64,000 bases of DNA from assembly GCA_963969595.1 (NCBI GenBank), contig OZ018409.1:38515282-38579281 (forward strand), in the 5' to 3' direction. The stretch's first letter is position 1. Every line of letters begins with the position of its first letter. The notes beneath the pieces are model-generated. The model ran no database searches, was not told where the DNA came from, and saw only the letters and a program-made list of their open reading frames with translations. This document shows, piece after piece, positions 1-15,349 of this stretch. The position numbers and the translations under genes are program-made. The stretch is from Neckera pumila (lineage: Eukaryota > Streptophyta > Bryopsida > Hypnales > Neckeraceae).

Positions 1-2
1 TA

Positions 3-116
3 TGCCGGTTCTTCAAGTTCCAGGTGGAGCCAGATTGCGTTGTGAAATACCGCCAAATGTCTACCTTGCTGTTGGCTAATGGTTTACATGTCAAAATAGT
101 CAAGCGTTGTGCTTAG
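3..116 (+). CDS. Possible 3'-terminal exon of an unidentified gene (partial)
   Basis: The first ~116 bases are richer in G+C than what follows. One frame is open from the window edge for 37 codons to a TAG at 114-116, with protein-like composition (contains FKFQVEPDCVVKYRQM). The next few hundred bases would be its 3' untranslated region. I do not recognise the family, and a second frame is also open for part of the stretch, so this is a weak call. The rest of the gene would lie to the left of the window. Confidence 0.22.
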   Translation, partial: CRFFKFQVEPDCVVKYRQMSTLLLANGLHVKIVKRCA

Positions 117-2390
117 TTGATATAAGCTGATCGAGAACTCGGTGTATTGTACATCAGAGCATTGTCTGTCCATCACCAAAGTTACGGTTATTTAAGTCGG
201 AAGATTATCAATATTCTCACAATTGCTGGCACACTGATAATCCCATGAAGGAGAGCATTCGAAACTCTGGTCTTTGGATGGTTTCGTCAAGCGAGAAACT
301 GCAGATTACAGCTTAAGCATACACATGACGGTTTGAATGACAGGTGAGAGATGGTACAGGAGCGGACATATCATACTACATTTATGATACGTGTATTTCT
401 TCTGATGTTTCATATAATATCGCAAGGAGAGCAATGCCTCTAGAATTTTCCATAATTTTTTTTGACACTTACTAAGGTGTGAGTTGTGATATACAACGAT
501 CTTGTAAAATCATTCTCTTTCTTGATGTTTTCTTTCTGAAGTATTTTGTATTTTGAAGTTTAGTACATCGCATTTGTTACGAATGTATCCAATACTCCAT
601 TTTTGTTCTATTTTGTCTTTGGAATAAATAATGACATCTAAGATTCTGAGGTAGGTAGACCTATTATGGTCACTATTCCCAATTGCATCCCTATGTACAT
701 CTTTCATTTCAGGTCTAACATCTTCAATTGAGTGGGTTGAAGTATTTCCAATCTTGGAAATGTAATTAGGATTATTCAACTTGATGAGTGATGACTTACT
801 ACATTGTCAATTTTGTTAAATTGGTGTGATTCTAGGCTCCAAAAATGTAACAATCACTTGCTCAACGTTTTAAAAGATAGGATTGATTTACATTGATGTT
901 GCAAGTGGTGTGGCTTGAAAGTACCTAAATCATGGAAATCCACCAAAACAAAATGACTTTTGTTGAAATTCAACCATTAAAAGAATTTGAATAGTGCAAT
1001 GCATTTGCACACTTATTTTTAATTTAGTAAGTATAAATAGTCAAAAGACATTTAATTTTGAAATTAAACATCATTGTTTGATAATTAAAAGTTTTTTAAA
1101 TTATTATTAGGATATTGGATCATGATTTTATATATATATATATATATATATTTTAAATGATTTTGATGTAGATAATAAAATATCTAATAAATATTACATA
1201 GACCAAATGTTTGCCTTTAGATATTATTATAAATTCTCATATAGAGCACATTGCAAATTTACTACATTTAGATATTCTTATAAGGTTTTATCAGTAGTTT
1301 GGACAACAATCATTGATATAAATGTTTTACAATTTTCAAAATTACTTTAAATAAGTGAATTAGTCATATAAAATAGTATAAAATGTCAACAAATAATATA
1401 TGATTTTTCTAAAATTAAAAGAGAATTCTCTCTATAGAAGTACATTTTGCTTTTTCCAAATCTTCAACCTTACTTTGAAGGCAAGGTATTCTTGTAATAT
1501 TGGAGATTGAGAAGTTGATTTGATTTTATGAATGTTGTTCTTTTTTTGATACTATAGAAATCAAAATAAAGTCTCCACTTCTGTCAAAATAAAGCATACA
1601 ACTAATTCCAATTTGGAAATATTTGTACCTACATAATAAATGTAATATTATTGAATGTCTCTTTTTGTATTATTCTTTATTTGCATTTTGAGAGCAGCTA
1701 CAACTATACCCTTGAGGATGGATTCAATGGAATCTCAAAGGGCAATGTCAAAAGTGGGAGGTCTTTGAACCACAATTTTTCCAATGCAAGGGATTCCAAA
1801 ATTTCATGATCCCCTGTATAAATATGCACTCTTCACTTTTTTTGTCCAAAAAGTTTGCAAAAAAGTAATTAGAAGATTTAGACATGGCTTTGGTAGGGAA
1901 ATGAACATGATTGAAGTTCCTCTAAAGTATCCTTTACATTGTTTGGTTGAAGTCAATTAGCTTGTCAATCTTATGATTCTTGAAGAATCTCTTGTCTATA
2001 GCAAATTCACAAAAGAATGCGGTATTCTACAACAATATGTGCATTGTCTCCACATAATCAAAAATAGTAAGCAAAGGGTCTTTACCATCTAGAAGATAAT
2101 TAATAGATACACCTAGATTAGCCATTATAGCATCCAAAAGCTTTAATTTTTGTCTCAATAGTCAATTGCCAGATATAAAATTTATATTAGAAGAATCCTA
2201 TGATTGAATGAAAAGGCTAAAAAAAGAATAAAACAAAAAAAAGGGCAATAAAGTTATCATAATTGGGCATTGTATTTAGAGACTATACATCCGCGATATT
2301 GGTGTTGAACTTCTAGATTTCCTTCACACAACTCTTGCTACAATACCATTTTGTGACATTCTTGCATTAGCTAAGCTATGCACAATACAT
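117..2390. other. AT-rich intergenic DNA, no gene recognised
   Basis: Mostly low-complexity AT-rich sequence, with a (TA)n run at about 1130-1150. On the minus strand, about 2135-1925 reads for a stretch as protein-like sequence (ANLGVSINYLLDGKDPL) with at least one stop. This could be a decayed transposon-encoded protein, but I cannot place it. No 5' LTR for the copia relic to the right could be matched here. Confidence 0.5.
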
Positions 2391-2515
2391 TGGCTATTTG
2401 GCATTGGAGGCTTGGCCATTTACATCATGATATGATTTCGAAGATGGCTTTATCTAGTTTGGTACTAGGTCTTCACATTTATCCTGGGGTGATTTGAATA
2501 ATTTATGCTCTAGAG

Positions 2516-3250
2516 GGGTGAATGCAAGAAACACTTGTACTATTTTGCGTCACACCATGTATGCTGACACGGTAATTTAGGCATAACTTTTGCATATAGG
2601 ATCCAAATGACTTAAGATTTATAGAAAAGGTGCTCATGACTATTATACACCTTGACTAATTTTTTTTTGGCAATTTTCAAAAATATTTTACAATATAAAA
2701 ATAGCCCCTGATTTTATGTCACAAATTTCCAAATGGAGGTTTTTAGTACTATTTAGTACCCAAAAAATCGAATTTGGAGCTGAAATTTGGTAGAAATGAT
2801 CTTCTAGTAGACTTGTAGCTATACAGAGAAGGAATTCTAAAAATAATTAATTTTGTATTGTGTGGAAGTCCACAAATAGAGCTTCTTTCTTCTTACATTT
2901 TAGAATACATAAAATATTATTTTGGTGGTTCTTTTGGTGAATGACCATCTCCATAGAGTTATTACAAATGGCCAATTTTTATTTAATTTATTTAATTTAT
3001 TTTCCTATTTTTAACTAATTAAAACATCAAAGTGTCTATTTTCTTGAGATTTGGCACTTTTCTAGTTCTCCCACTTAGAGAATTTTTCTAAGCTTTTCCT
3101 TCCTTGGGTTTCTTCATCTTAAAGTTATATACATTGGCCATTTTTTTTTTTAAATTTTAAATTATTTTTCTAATTTTAAAGTACTCCAAAAAAAAAGCAT
3201 AAGTACTATGAATATGCAACAAATAGTACAAGTGTTTTTTGCATTCACCC
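2516..3250 (+). mobile_element. GGGTGAATGC miniature inverted-repeat element, copy 1 (in copia)
   Basis: A ~735-bp non-coding element with ~30-bp terminal inverted repeats. The left end begins GGGTGAATGCAAGAAACACT and the right end finishes with its near-exact reverse complement (...TTGCATTCACCC). It lies between the GAG-pre-integrase and integrase parts of the copia relic. Flanks AGAG/AAAG could be an imperfect 4-bp target duplication. The interior matches copy 2 at 5066-5796 in the same orientation across nearly the whole length. The superfamily is not assigned. Confidence 0.85.
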
Positions 3251-5065
3251 AAAGGAGTTTTGGCAAAAATTTGTCGTGACATATATTAAAAATTTAACCT
3301 CACCTATTCAATGAATTTTGAAAAAACAAAAGAATTCAATTTTATTGTCATTTTTTATTAATATCAATCAATCACCATTGTGAAGATACACTTGGAATTA
3401 TGTTTTTCAATGATATATGTGGGTCCATGGGAGAATCATCCTACGGGAGAGCTCTTTATTATATTCTTTTCAAAGATGACCATTCTTCCTATTGATTTGT
3501 TGCTTTCTGCATCAAGCACAAATTTGAAGCACTCAATTGTTTTAGAATAGTCTTTCAAGAGGTGCTCAAGCAGCTCAACATAGAATACATATTTTGAGAA
3601 TTGATAATGGTGGTGAATACATCAATAAGAGTTTTAGTAGAAAATATTTGCCATGAGCTTATTGTATCATACCATATACTCCAAAGCAAAATGGTATGAC
3701 AAAGCAGGACCACATGACAATCATAGAGAGGATAAGAAGTTGCATTCATGACCAGCAATTGTCTTTCAATTTTGGGAAGAAGCAATAGACGTATTCATAG
3801 GTTAAAAATCCTTCATTGCTCATATGCAAGGCTTTGAAACAAACCCTTTACTTCCATATAACTAGTGGCATTCATATTAAGCTACAACCAAAGGCTTCAA
3901 AGGATTGTTTTTTGATTATTCTGAAATGTCTTAAGCCTACAAAGTATGGGACTTGAGCAAGCATTGAACTATAATATCAAGGGACATCATTTGTGATGAA
4001 TGTACATCTATAGTTGTGAAACCCATGCGTTCACATTACTACATTGAAGTTCACAAACTATTGCAAATTGACCTATTGACATATTCGTTATTCATATAGG
4101 CAATCACAATATTGAATTGGTAGATATTGATTCCATTGATAATGATGAGGCTAAGGTGAACCCAATACAAATACGTGTTCCAAATTTTCAACCAAACTCA
4201 ATTTCAATAAATCTTTCTAGACCTAAACAATTGACATGACCACCTACAAAATGTTCTCTAACACAATATACTTATTTAGCACTGGTTGTAGATATGCCAT
4301 CGCACGGAATTCTTATGATGAGGATATTCAATCTTCATATGCTCAATAATGGATCAAAGCAATGGCAAATGGACTTGAATCTCTTCAAAGCAACAAAACA
4401 TGGATTTTAGACCCTTTACAAGTATGGAGAAAAGCTATAAAGTGTAAGTGGGCTTTCTCGTATGAATCTAAGCCAAAAGGGGTGTACTTAAGCGGTTCAA
4501 GGTACACCTTGTAGACAAGGGATGCTTTCAAAAATCTCATTTAGATTTCTCAAAAACTTTCTCTCATGTAGTAGACTATGATACCCTTTGCACATTATTG
4601 AAAGCAGTTGCAGCTTTCAAAGACTACGACATTATACTGTTAGATAATACCATGGTCTTTTTTTATGGAAAATTAATGGAGGACATTGACATGTTGCAAT
4701 CTGAAGGATTCAATGACAAAAGTTAGCCTATATGGATTTGTTGCTTGTTGAAATCAATTTACAACTTGAGGCAAGCAAGCAAAGTCTAGAACAAGTGCTT
4801 TGACACTTTTTCTAACTGAAGAATCTCTAAAAGCTTGTTGTGATGGAAAATGTCAATACATTTCAAGTGAATGATCTATTGTACTGGCCATTTTTGTTCA
4901 CGATGGCATGATTTGTTCTAAGTCTCCCGGATGTATACAAACAATTTAGACGTGAATGAAGGGGATTTTAAAGAACTTTAAGATTGATGATCCATAGATT
5001 TACATTAGCATTCATGTACTTCATAACCATAAGCAAAGGCAAATTTACATTCATCAAGCCCTCTA

Positions 5066-5796
5066 GGGTGAATGCAAGAAACACTTGTACTATTTTTTGT
5101 CACACCTTGCATGCTGATTTGTTTTTTAGGCATAACTTTTGTGTATTGAATCTAAATGACTTAAGATTTATAGGGAAGGTGCTCATGACCACTATACACC
5201 TTGCCTATTTTTTTGGCAGTTTTCAAAAATGTTTCACTAAATAAATACAGCCCCCGATTTTATGTCACAAATTCCAATTTGGATGTTTTAAGTACTATTT
5301 AGTACCCAAAAAATTGAATTTGGAGCTGAAATTTGGATAAGACGGTCTTCTAGTAGACTTCTAGCTCTCGAGTAGAGGGATTTTGAAAAAGTTAATTTTG
5401 TGTAGTATAGAAGTCTACAAATTGAGCTTCTTTCTGCTTGCATTTTGAAACACATAAAACATTATTTTGGTGGGTTTTTTGGTGAATGACCATCTCCATA
5501 GAGCTATTGCAAATGGACAATTTTTATTTAATTTATTTAATTTATTTTACTATTTTTTACTAATTAAAGCATCAAAGTGTCTATTTTCTTGAGATTTGGC
5601 ACTTTCTAGTTCTCCCACTTAGAGAATTTTTCTAAGCTTTTCCTTCCCAAGGTTTCTTCATCTTAAAGGTATATACATTGACCACATTTTTTTTTTAAAT
5701 TAAAAAATTATGTTTCTACGCTTAAAGTACTCTAGGAAAAAAAGCATCAAATAGTGAAAACGCAACAAATAGTACAAGTGTTTCTTGCATTCACCC
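5066..5796 (+). mobile_element. GGGTGAATGC miniature inverted-repeat element, copy 2 (in copia)
   Basis: Second copy of the element at 2516-3250, with the same inverted termini. It is inserted between the reverse transcriptase and RNase H parts of the copia relic. The four bases TCTA occur directly on both sides (5062-5065 and 5797-5800), a perfect candidate target-site duplication. There is no coding capacity of its own. Confidence 0.87.
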
Positions 5797-6905
5797 TCTA
5801 CATTGAATCCAAACTTCAAAAATATAGAATGCTCGATTCAACACCTTGTGTGATTTTGATTGATTCTATAGTTTACCTTCATGATACTTCATTTGTAACA
5901 GATGATTGAATCGACAAGAAATACCCATATATAGAAGTATGGTAGCCTTGGCTTTGCCAATAATACCACAAAATCAAACATCACATTTATTACTTCGAAT
6001 ATAGGGCAATTTCAATAAAAATCCATCATCTCAACATTGCTCAGCACCGAATAAAATTCTCAAATATTTGCAGGGCTCAATTGGATATAGGGTCACATAT
6101 AGAGTTGAAGGATTGAATCTCATAATTCAAACATTTTGTGATTCCTATTTTGCTAAAGATAGAAAGGATTGACATAGTCGTAGTGGATATGTAGTATTCT
6201 TGGATAATGGACCAGTTATATGGGGCTCTCATTGTCAAGACATTCCAACTACTAGCACATGTTATGCCAAATATATTGCATAATTGTATAATTGTGCAAA
6301 ACAAATCATATAGCTTAGATGCCTCGTAGAGTAGATCGGATATCTTCATCAATAGCCAACTATTATCCATTGTGACAATCAAGCGTGCATTAGACTTGCA
6401 TTTGTACAATCTTGATGATCTTTGGAAGAACAAGCATGTAGATTTACATTTCTATTATATTTGTGAGTTAGTTGAAGACCAACAGATTCAACTGCAATAC
6501 TATCCATTGGCTACCAATGTTTTGGACATTTTTACGAGTACTCTTTGTGCAGAATGTTACAAGGTACTACGACATTTATTCAACGTAATCCAATGATTGA
6601 CTGGCACAAGAATAGATTCATATGAGTGGGAGATTTTGATTTAGATTTCAAAAAATTGGTTCAATTTTTGTCTAACTATTTAGTGGGAGTTTTGTCATAG
6701 ATGAATAGTTGATAAAAAGCGAATTAGAACATTCATCCAAATCTTTAGCTAGTTCATCGTTACACTTTATACAGATACTATTCATCTTCTTAGGAAGGAT
6801 ATGAAGTTTGTTGTTTGTATTTCTACATTGATTTTGTTGTTTATATATCAGAAGTTGTAAATGGTGTTGCACTTGTTTATTGTATGTGAATAATGTTGTT
6901 TGTCT

Positions 6906-9024
6906 TCAATGTATGTTAAGAACCAAAAAAAAAAATGATTTCAAACTTTTAATATAAGTCACACATGAGGTGATAGTTTTTGTTTGTTCCTTGTTGATAT
7001 TAGGAGTGCCATCGCTTTGGACATGGACTTCAAGGTATGCACAATGTAGTCATGGCTCGTTGATTGGATGTGGACTTAGGGTTTTCTTTGCCTCTATCTA
7101 GAGCTTTAAACAAGACCCTATTATTTGGCCACTTTAGAAACTTGCCCGGAAATTTGTAATTTATTTATCAAATATCACAAAATTTCATGACTTATGGCAT
7201 ACAAAATGATCTCGTCCTCTTTAGGTAAGAAAAATGACAATGCAATTTTTTGAATGGAAAAAATACCCCACAACCCTTAAAGTGACAATTTAACAACCTT
7301 CTACTTTAAGCAAGAACTAGCTAGTATTAGGATTAATGAATAACACAACATTCTTAATAAATATCATGAAAGGCATGTTTTGAAATGGACATAGAAAACT
7401 TTGGCATAAAAATAAGGAATATTCACTACTAAGGTCATTTTAGGGGAGCACAAATAATTGACAAAAGGGCCATCCAAAAAACAAACACAATACATGTTAG
7501 AAAGAATAAAATAAACATGTATACAAAATGGTGGAATCATAAAATGACATTGTAAGCTCTATGACTTCATTTTCACACATTGGGCACTTGCAGCCTTGGC
7601 ACACCATTGAAGTAGTCATGATTCATGAGTTCAAACCCAAGTGTTGGCAAGGTATTTACTACTATAGTCCACTGCCAACTATGGTGGTGGTAAATGATCT
7701 TGTCATCATAAGAGGAGCTAAAAATTATTGGGAAAAAGAAAATGTTGGTTCTTTATAGAACCATTAAAGATGGAATTTACCATCTAGGTCTATAAGGCTT
7801 AAATAGTTGATCCATTCCTAGCCAACAGATGCTTCATTCACACAGATCTTTTATACTAGGGTTAACCTTATTCTTCTTCATTATACCTTCTTTTGTCCTT
7901 CATACTTATATTAATACTATAATTGAACAAGTTCCCTGCATTTGAGGCAAATAATTAATACTTTTCAAAAAACTAAGTTTGCTTCCTTGAATATTCCCTA
8001 AAATCCTTTGTTTACTTCATAAGATTTTTGTTTTTGAAAATTAATTTTCTAAGAATTCAACTCTTTCTTTTAAAAAGCTTTTTGGATGAATCTACAATTT
8101 GGCTATGGTATTGTACAGTATTTTGGACGGGTCAATAATGGATGCACATTCCTTAAATCCTAACAAGCACAATGCCCACTCATTGAGCAATTTGAACCCA
8201 TCTAATTGAAACATTCCGTCACATTGCTAATGTTACTCAATTCTATCTTAGTCTGGCTAGGGTACACTAAATGAAACCACATCCAATATTGTACGTGAAG
8301 GTTTGATTTAGCACTTAAGTTAAGTGCTACAATTGGAAATTTTTTTCCGTGTGCAAAGGATTTCGGCAACTGGAACTATTGGTGTTAGAGATTTGGCATT
8401 TTGGTGTCTAAATTTTATTGTGTTCGATAACTTCTAGGTTTTTTTGTTTTAGAAAACCTGTCATCTATGCTTTAAGTTAGCTTGGATTTTTTTATTATGT
8501 TTAGATACCATATTTTGTTGTTTTGTTTTGTTTTGTTTGATACGTTGAGATGTAACAAACTATGAGGAGTTTGGCAACGTTCTTGGTACCACTTGAAAGC
8601 TATTAGTGAGAAGGGGTGCACGGACTTTGTTTTGTGGCATTTGGACCTTTGGTGTGAAAGTTATTGAATTTCAAAGTTTTATTTGGATCAAAAAAATGAA
8701 TTAAATGACCCTTTTTGGAGGAAAAATCTTAACTTTCGCACCGCATATCCAAATGCTGCAAAATTGCAAGACCTTTGCACTCCTGCGTCCATAGAGCTTT
8801 CTATTCCCGTCAAGAACGCAAGTTCTCCCACCATAACAAAGCCCTTTGCACTCCTTTGTGTCATAAAAAAATTACTTTTGAATTAAAAAATTAAAAAAAA
8901 TTCTTATGCTTTTATTTTGACTATGGCAACGGCACAAGGGCACATTACTGTGGGTTTAATGCATGATGTAGGTTTTCAGAAATATTCTAAAATTTAGACA
9001 ATATGGATTAAAAACCTCTGCAAC
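6906..9024. other. Intergenic DNA with fragments of a dispersed repeat
   Basis: No gene recognised. The stretch 8560-8680 (GAAAGCTATTAGTGAGAAGG, then a 'gtgcac...actttgttttgtggc' core) is clearly related to 39985-40070 and 40200-40270, so it belongs to a dispersed repeat family without visible ends. The longest open frames here (60-70 codons) have no recognisable motif. Confidence 0.5.
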
Positions 9025-9234
9025 CACTACAAGAGAATGGGGTGTTTTAAATGAGTTTTAAGTATAGTCCTAGACATAAGGTTTTAAGTATTGACCTTTA
9101 AGGCAATTTTCAGCAAAATTTTACTAGAAATACATGTGTTTTTGCTGAAAATTGCCTTAAAGGTCGTTACTTAAAACCTTATGTCTAGGACTATACTTAA
9201 AAACTCATTTAAAACACCCCATTCTCTTGTAGTG
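9025..9234. mobile_element. CACTA-type MITE, 210-bp near-perfect hairpin
   Basis: The element begins CACTACAAGAGAATGGGG and ends CCCCATTCTCTTGTAGTG. The two arms are complementary for about 95 bp each around a short spacer, so the whole element folds back on itself. It is flanked by the 3-bp direct repeat AAC (9022-9024 and 9235-9237). CACTA termini plus a 3-bp duplication are diagnostic of the CACTA (En/Spm) superfamily. It has no coding capacity and would depend on a transposase encoded elsewhere. Confidence 0.93.
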
Positions 9235-9949
9235 AACATTTTGGACATTTCACTTGTAGAATTCCAAACATTTAGACATTCTAAAAAATACTTAATTTAT
9301 GTCTGAATCTAACCTTCACGTGGTATTGAAATCCCCTCCTAAACTCTAAATCCTAAAAATCAAAGCCCTCGTCGATCACAGGATTGTTATGGAACAGCAG
9401 TTGGGCAATTCACTTTTAGAACATAGTAAGGTAACTGCACCTTAAATCGCACAGTTAAGCAATTCAGCCTGATTCAGCATGGGTTTCACTATTATATTGA
9501 ATTTTTTTTTTGTGGGGTCCCATTGGTTGTCAAAAGGGGATTCTAGATTCTCTTAGAATGCATTTTTTGGACACCGTGTGAATAAACTACAAATTTCCAA
9601 AGTGTTGAGAATAGGTGTACCCAAAAGCGATCATAGAGTCATATGAATAGTGGGAGTACATTTTAGGCAAGAATATCCTCTGTGCGCTTTTAACCCCTAA
9701 ATGACGAATCCATGATCATTGATTTCAAACCTCACTGTCCATCATTCAATTTGCTACCATTTTACAACTAGATATGTATGAAAATTTTTATTTTTATTTT
9801 TCAGAGATGAAGGTACATGTCTTCTTTACTTCAAAAAAAAAATAGATTTTTTTGTGGAAAATTAATTTTTTTAAGAATTTTTGAAGAAAAAGTGAAGAAA
9901 AACTATATTAAATAGAAAAATATTTTTAAAAATCTGAAAATTTCACCAT

Positions 9950-10290
9950 AAGTGTATATTACAATGACAAACATTGTGGTGTAAATTCAATTTCCAAGTC
10001 ATTCTATAATTAGGAAATAATAGACATTGAAAATACATCCAATGTTCAAATTGCAATAAAATATGCAATATTAGGAATTTTTTCAAAATTCAAATTGCAG
10101 GTGAAACTAGAGTAGATGACCTTCATTTTATCAGTTTCACTCAAACTCAAAAAATATCATTTTTGTGGAGAAATTTCAGATTTAAAGCAAGGAGCAACAA
10201 CTTCCCAAAATACTCTAAAATAGCATATTTTGTGATCCGTTTTTTTTATTAGCTTCTCATTTCCGTAAAGACAAAAACTGGAAAGAGTAC
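9950..10290. repeat. Dispersed repeat R3, copy 1
   Basis: This stretch shares ordered phrases with 26340-26720 and 42640-42990: a '...gtggtgtaaa...' segment, then 'caaattgcaataaaatatgcaa', 'aaaaatatcattttt', and 'ccaaaatac(a/t)ct' followed by 'tttgtgatcc'. Divergence is high and no termini can be defined, so it is annotated only as an old dispersed repeat. Confidence 0.55.
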
Positions 10291-10393
10291 AAACTCAATT
10301 GGATACTCTTCATAACCCAATGTGAAAGGTCATCAAAGAGAAGGAGGATGAAAAAATTCTTTTGAACCCTCTTGGCACAACAGTATTGTCATC

Positions 10394-10425
10394 GGAACGC
10401 CACGGAATGGCGTCCGCGGCGTTCC
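10394..10425. repeat. GC-rich inverted repeat upstream of the PRMT3 relic
   Basis: GGAACGCC at 10394-10401 pairs with GGCGTTCC at 10418-10425, with an internal GGCGTCC also able to pair. It lies ~90 bp upstream of the PRMT3 start codon. It may be a remnant of the promoter or 5' leader. No known binding site is claimed. Confidence 0.4.
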
Positions 10426-10514
10426 AGGGTTAAGGACTGTGCAATATTAGGTGTAGTTACCTTAGTCGCGTTTCTTCTCGACAGCCTGCATCGCTACCTT
10501 CAAAGCCTCCAACG

Positions 10515-14186
<3,672 letters not shown>

Positions 14187-14399
14187 TGCCCATTTATACC
14201 TCATCTCTCTCTCTCTCATACACTGGGTGAAGAATGCGGTGATCTCCTCGAAAGGCGGAGACGTATTTTTAATGACAAAACTCCAGTGAATCAGAAGAAT
14301 CAGAGCCTGACTTTTCCAGAATGGGATCACGTTCAAACGAACATCGTTTGTACATTTAGCTTTCTCATTGCTTCGGCAACATACAAACAGTATCCATTT

Positions 14400-14590
14400 C
14401 GCGAGGGGTGCTTTTAGTGACTACTGCGTTTCAACTTCAAAAATTCATATCTAATTCCACGAAGCTCCAAAAAATATGAAACCACTTACGTCAGATGCCA
14501 ATTCCATTTGTCTTTCAAGGAACATTTACTGAAAAAATTTCAAGAAGTTAAACCTCCGCAAATTAGTTTTCAGCGCTTTATGGGCCTCCT
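14400..14590 (-). repeat. Partial copy of the AGGTAGTC (TA-flanked) MITE
   Basis: The interior matches the element copies at 40391-40687, 41010-41312 and 20544-20846 in order: 'tttagtgac', 'tttcaacttcaaaaattc', 'ctaattccacgaa', 'agatgccaattccatttgt', 'tttactgaaaa'. The AGGTAGTC/GACTACCT ends are missing or too diverged to place, so this is a truncated copy. Confidence 0.6.
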
Positions 14591-14825
14591 CCCTTCTATG
14601 CTGTGCACCCGAGTCCTCTTTTTTTTCCCTCGCAGTCTACAGTAGCTCCGCAATCATTCTCGTGCGCTGGATAATCTGATGCGGAAATGAGTGAAGCACG
14701 TTTGGAACGCATCCTTGTTTTAAGAAAGAGGGATACTACTTTGGAATCAAGGATTGGTGTAGTTTGATCGGAAAATCACGTTGGAGTTTGGGTCTTTTCG
14801 TTATCTCTTCAGGTTTTGTTTTTTG

Positions 14826-14915
14826 TTTTTCGTTTTTGTTTTTTTGTTTTTGTTTTTTTGTGTTTTTGTTTGTTTTGAACAAATGGGGAAAACCCACTGC
14901 ATTAAAAAAAAAAAA
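14826..14915 (-). mobile_element. Short 3' end of an L1-like LINE
   Basis: On the minus strand the sequence reads poly(T), TTAATGCAGTGGGTTTTCCCC, ATTTGTTC and then a run of CAAAA-type units. The same junction (AATGCAGTGGGTTCTCCCC, ATTTGTTCAAAAA) occurs at 46591-46660 at the end of a longer LINE tail. Extreme 5' truncation is normal for LINE insertions. Only ~90 bp remain, so the call rests on the match to the second copy. Confidence 0.5.
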
Positions 14916-15349
14916 AAAATCTCTTCAGTTTTTGGTTTCTAAATAATCCATGATGTAGGCCCGATATAATTTTATGCATGTTTGATGCTACGACGAGTCA
15001 TTTCTAGAAATCTCAGTCGCAACAGACTCGTTTCTTTTAATCAAATCCTTGAATAAGAACTAAGAAGTACTTGACAAGTGCAAGTGGACTGTAGCCTCGT
15101 GCACCTTGTCCCGGATCTCCGTAAGTGAAGTGATGGAGGGACATCCACTGTTGACGCGGAGCAGAGATCGAATTTTTATATGCTTTGGGTAACAAATAGA
15201 AAAAAGATTCCAACACCAGAAACAATGGAAATTATGGATACCATATGCAAAAGTTATGTAGGTGCAAAAACTTCATTGGGAGATGACCGGAAGCCTATAT
15301 GGTCAATAGATGTTTTTTGGGTAGACTACAACTCAACTTCCTCCTTTAA

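Larger units (their letters stand above)
2394..6905 (+). mobile_element. Degenerate Ty1/copia LTR retrotransposon (internal pol region and putative 3' LTR)
   Basis: Pol domains appear in the copia order, broken by stops and frameshifts. A GAG-pre-integrase motif (WHWRLGHLHHDMISKM) starts near 2394. The integrase core lies at about 3410-3710, with IDNGGEY near 3600 and PYTPKQNG after it. Reverse transcriptase starts near 4350 (W-I-K-A-M...NKTW) and continues through a GFNDKS segment near 4710. RNase H lies at about 6130-6420 (SRSGYVVFLDNG, later HCDNQACI). The order integrase before RT marks Ty1/copia rather than Ty3. The conserved V-D-D of RT reads V-N-D near 4867-4875, so a catalytic aspartate is lost. 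A polypurine-like AGTGGGAG at about 6680 precedes a presumed 3' LTR whose end is uncertain. No matching 5' LTR is visible. Two copies of a miniature element interrupt it. Confidence 0.85.
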
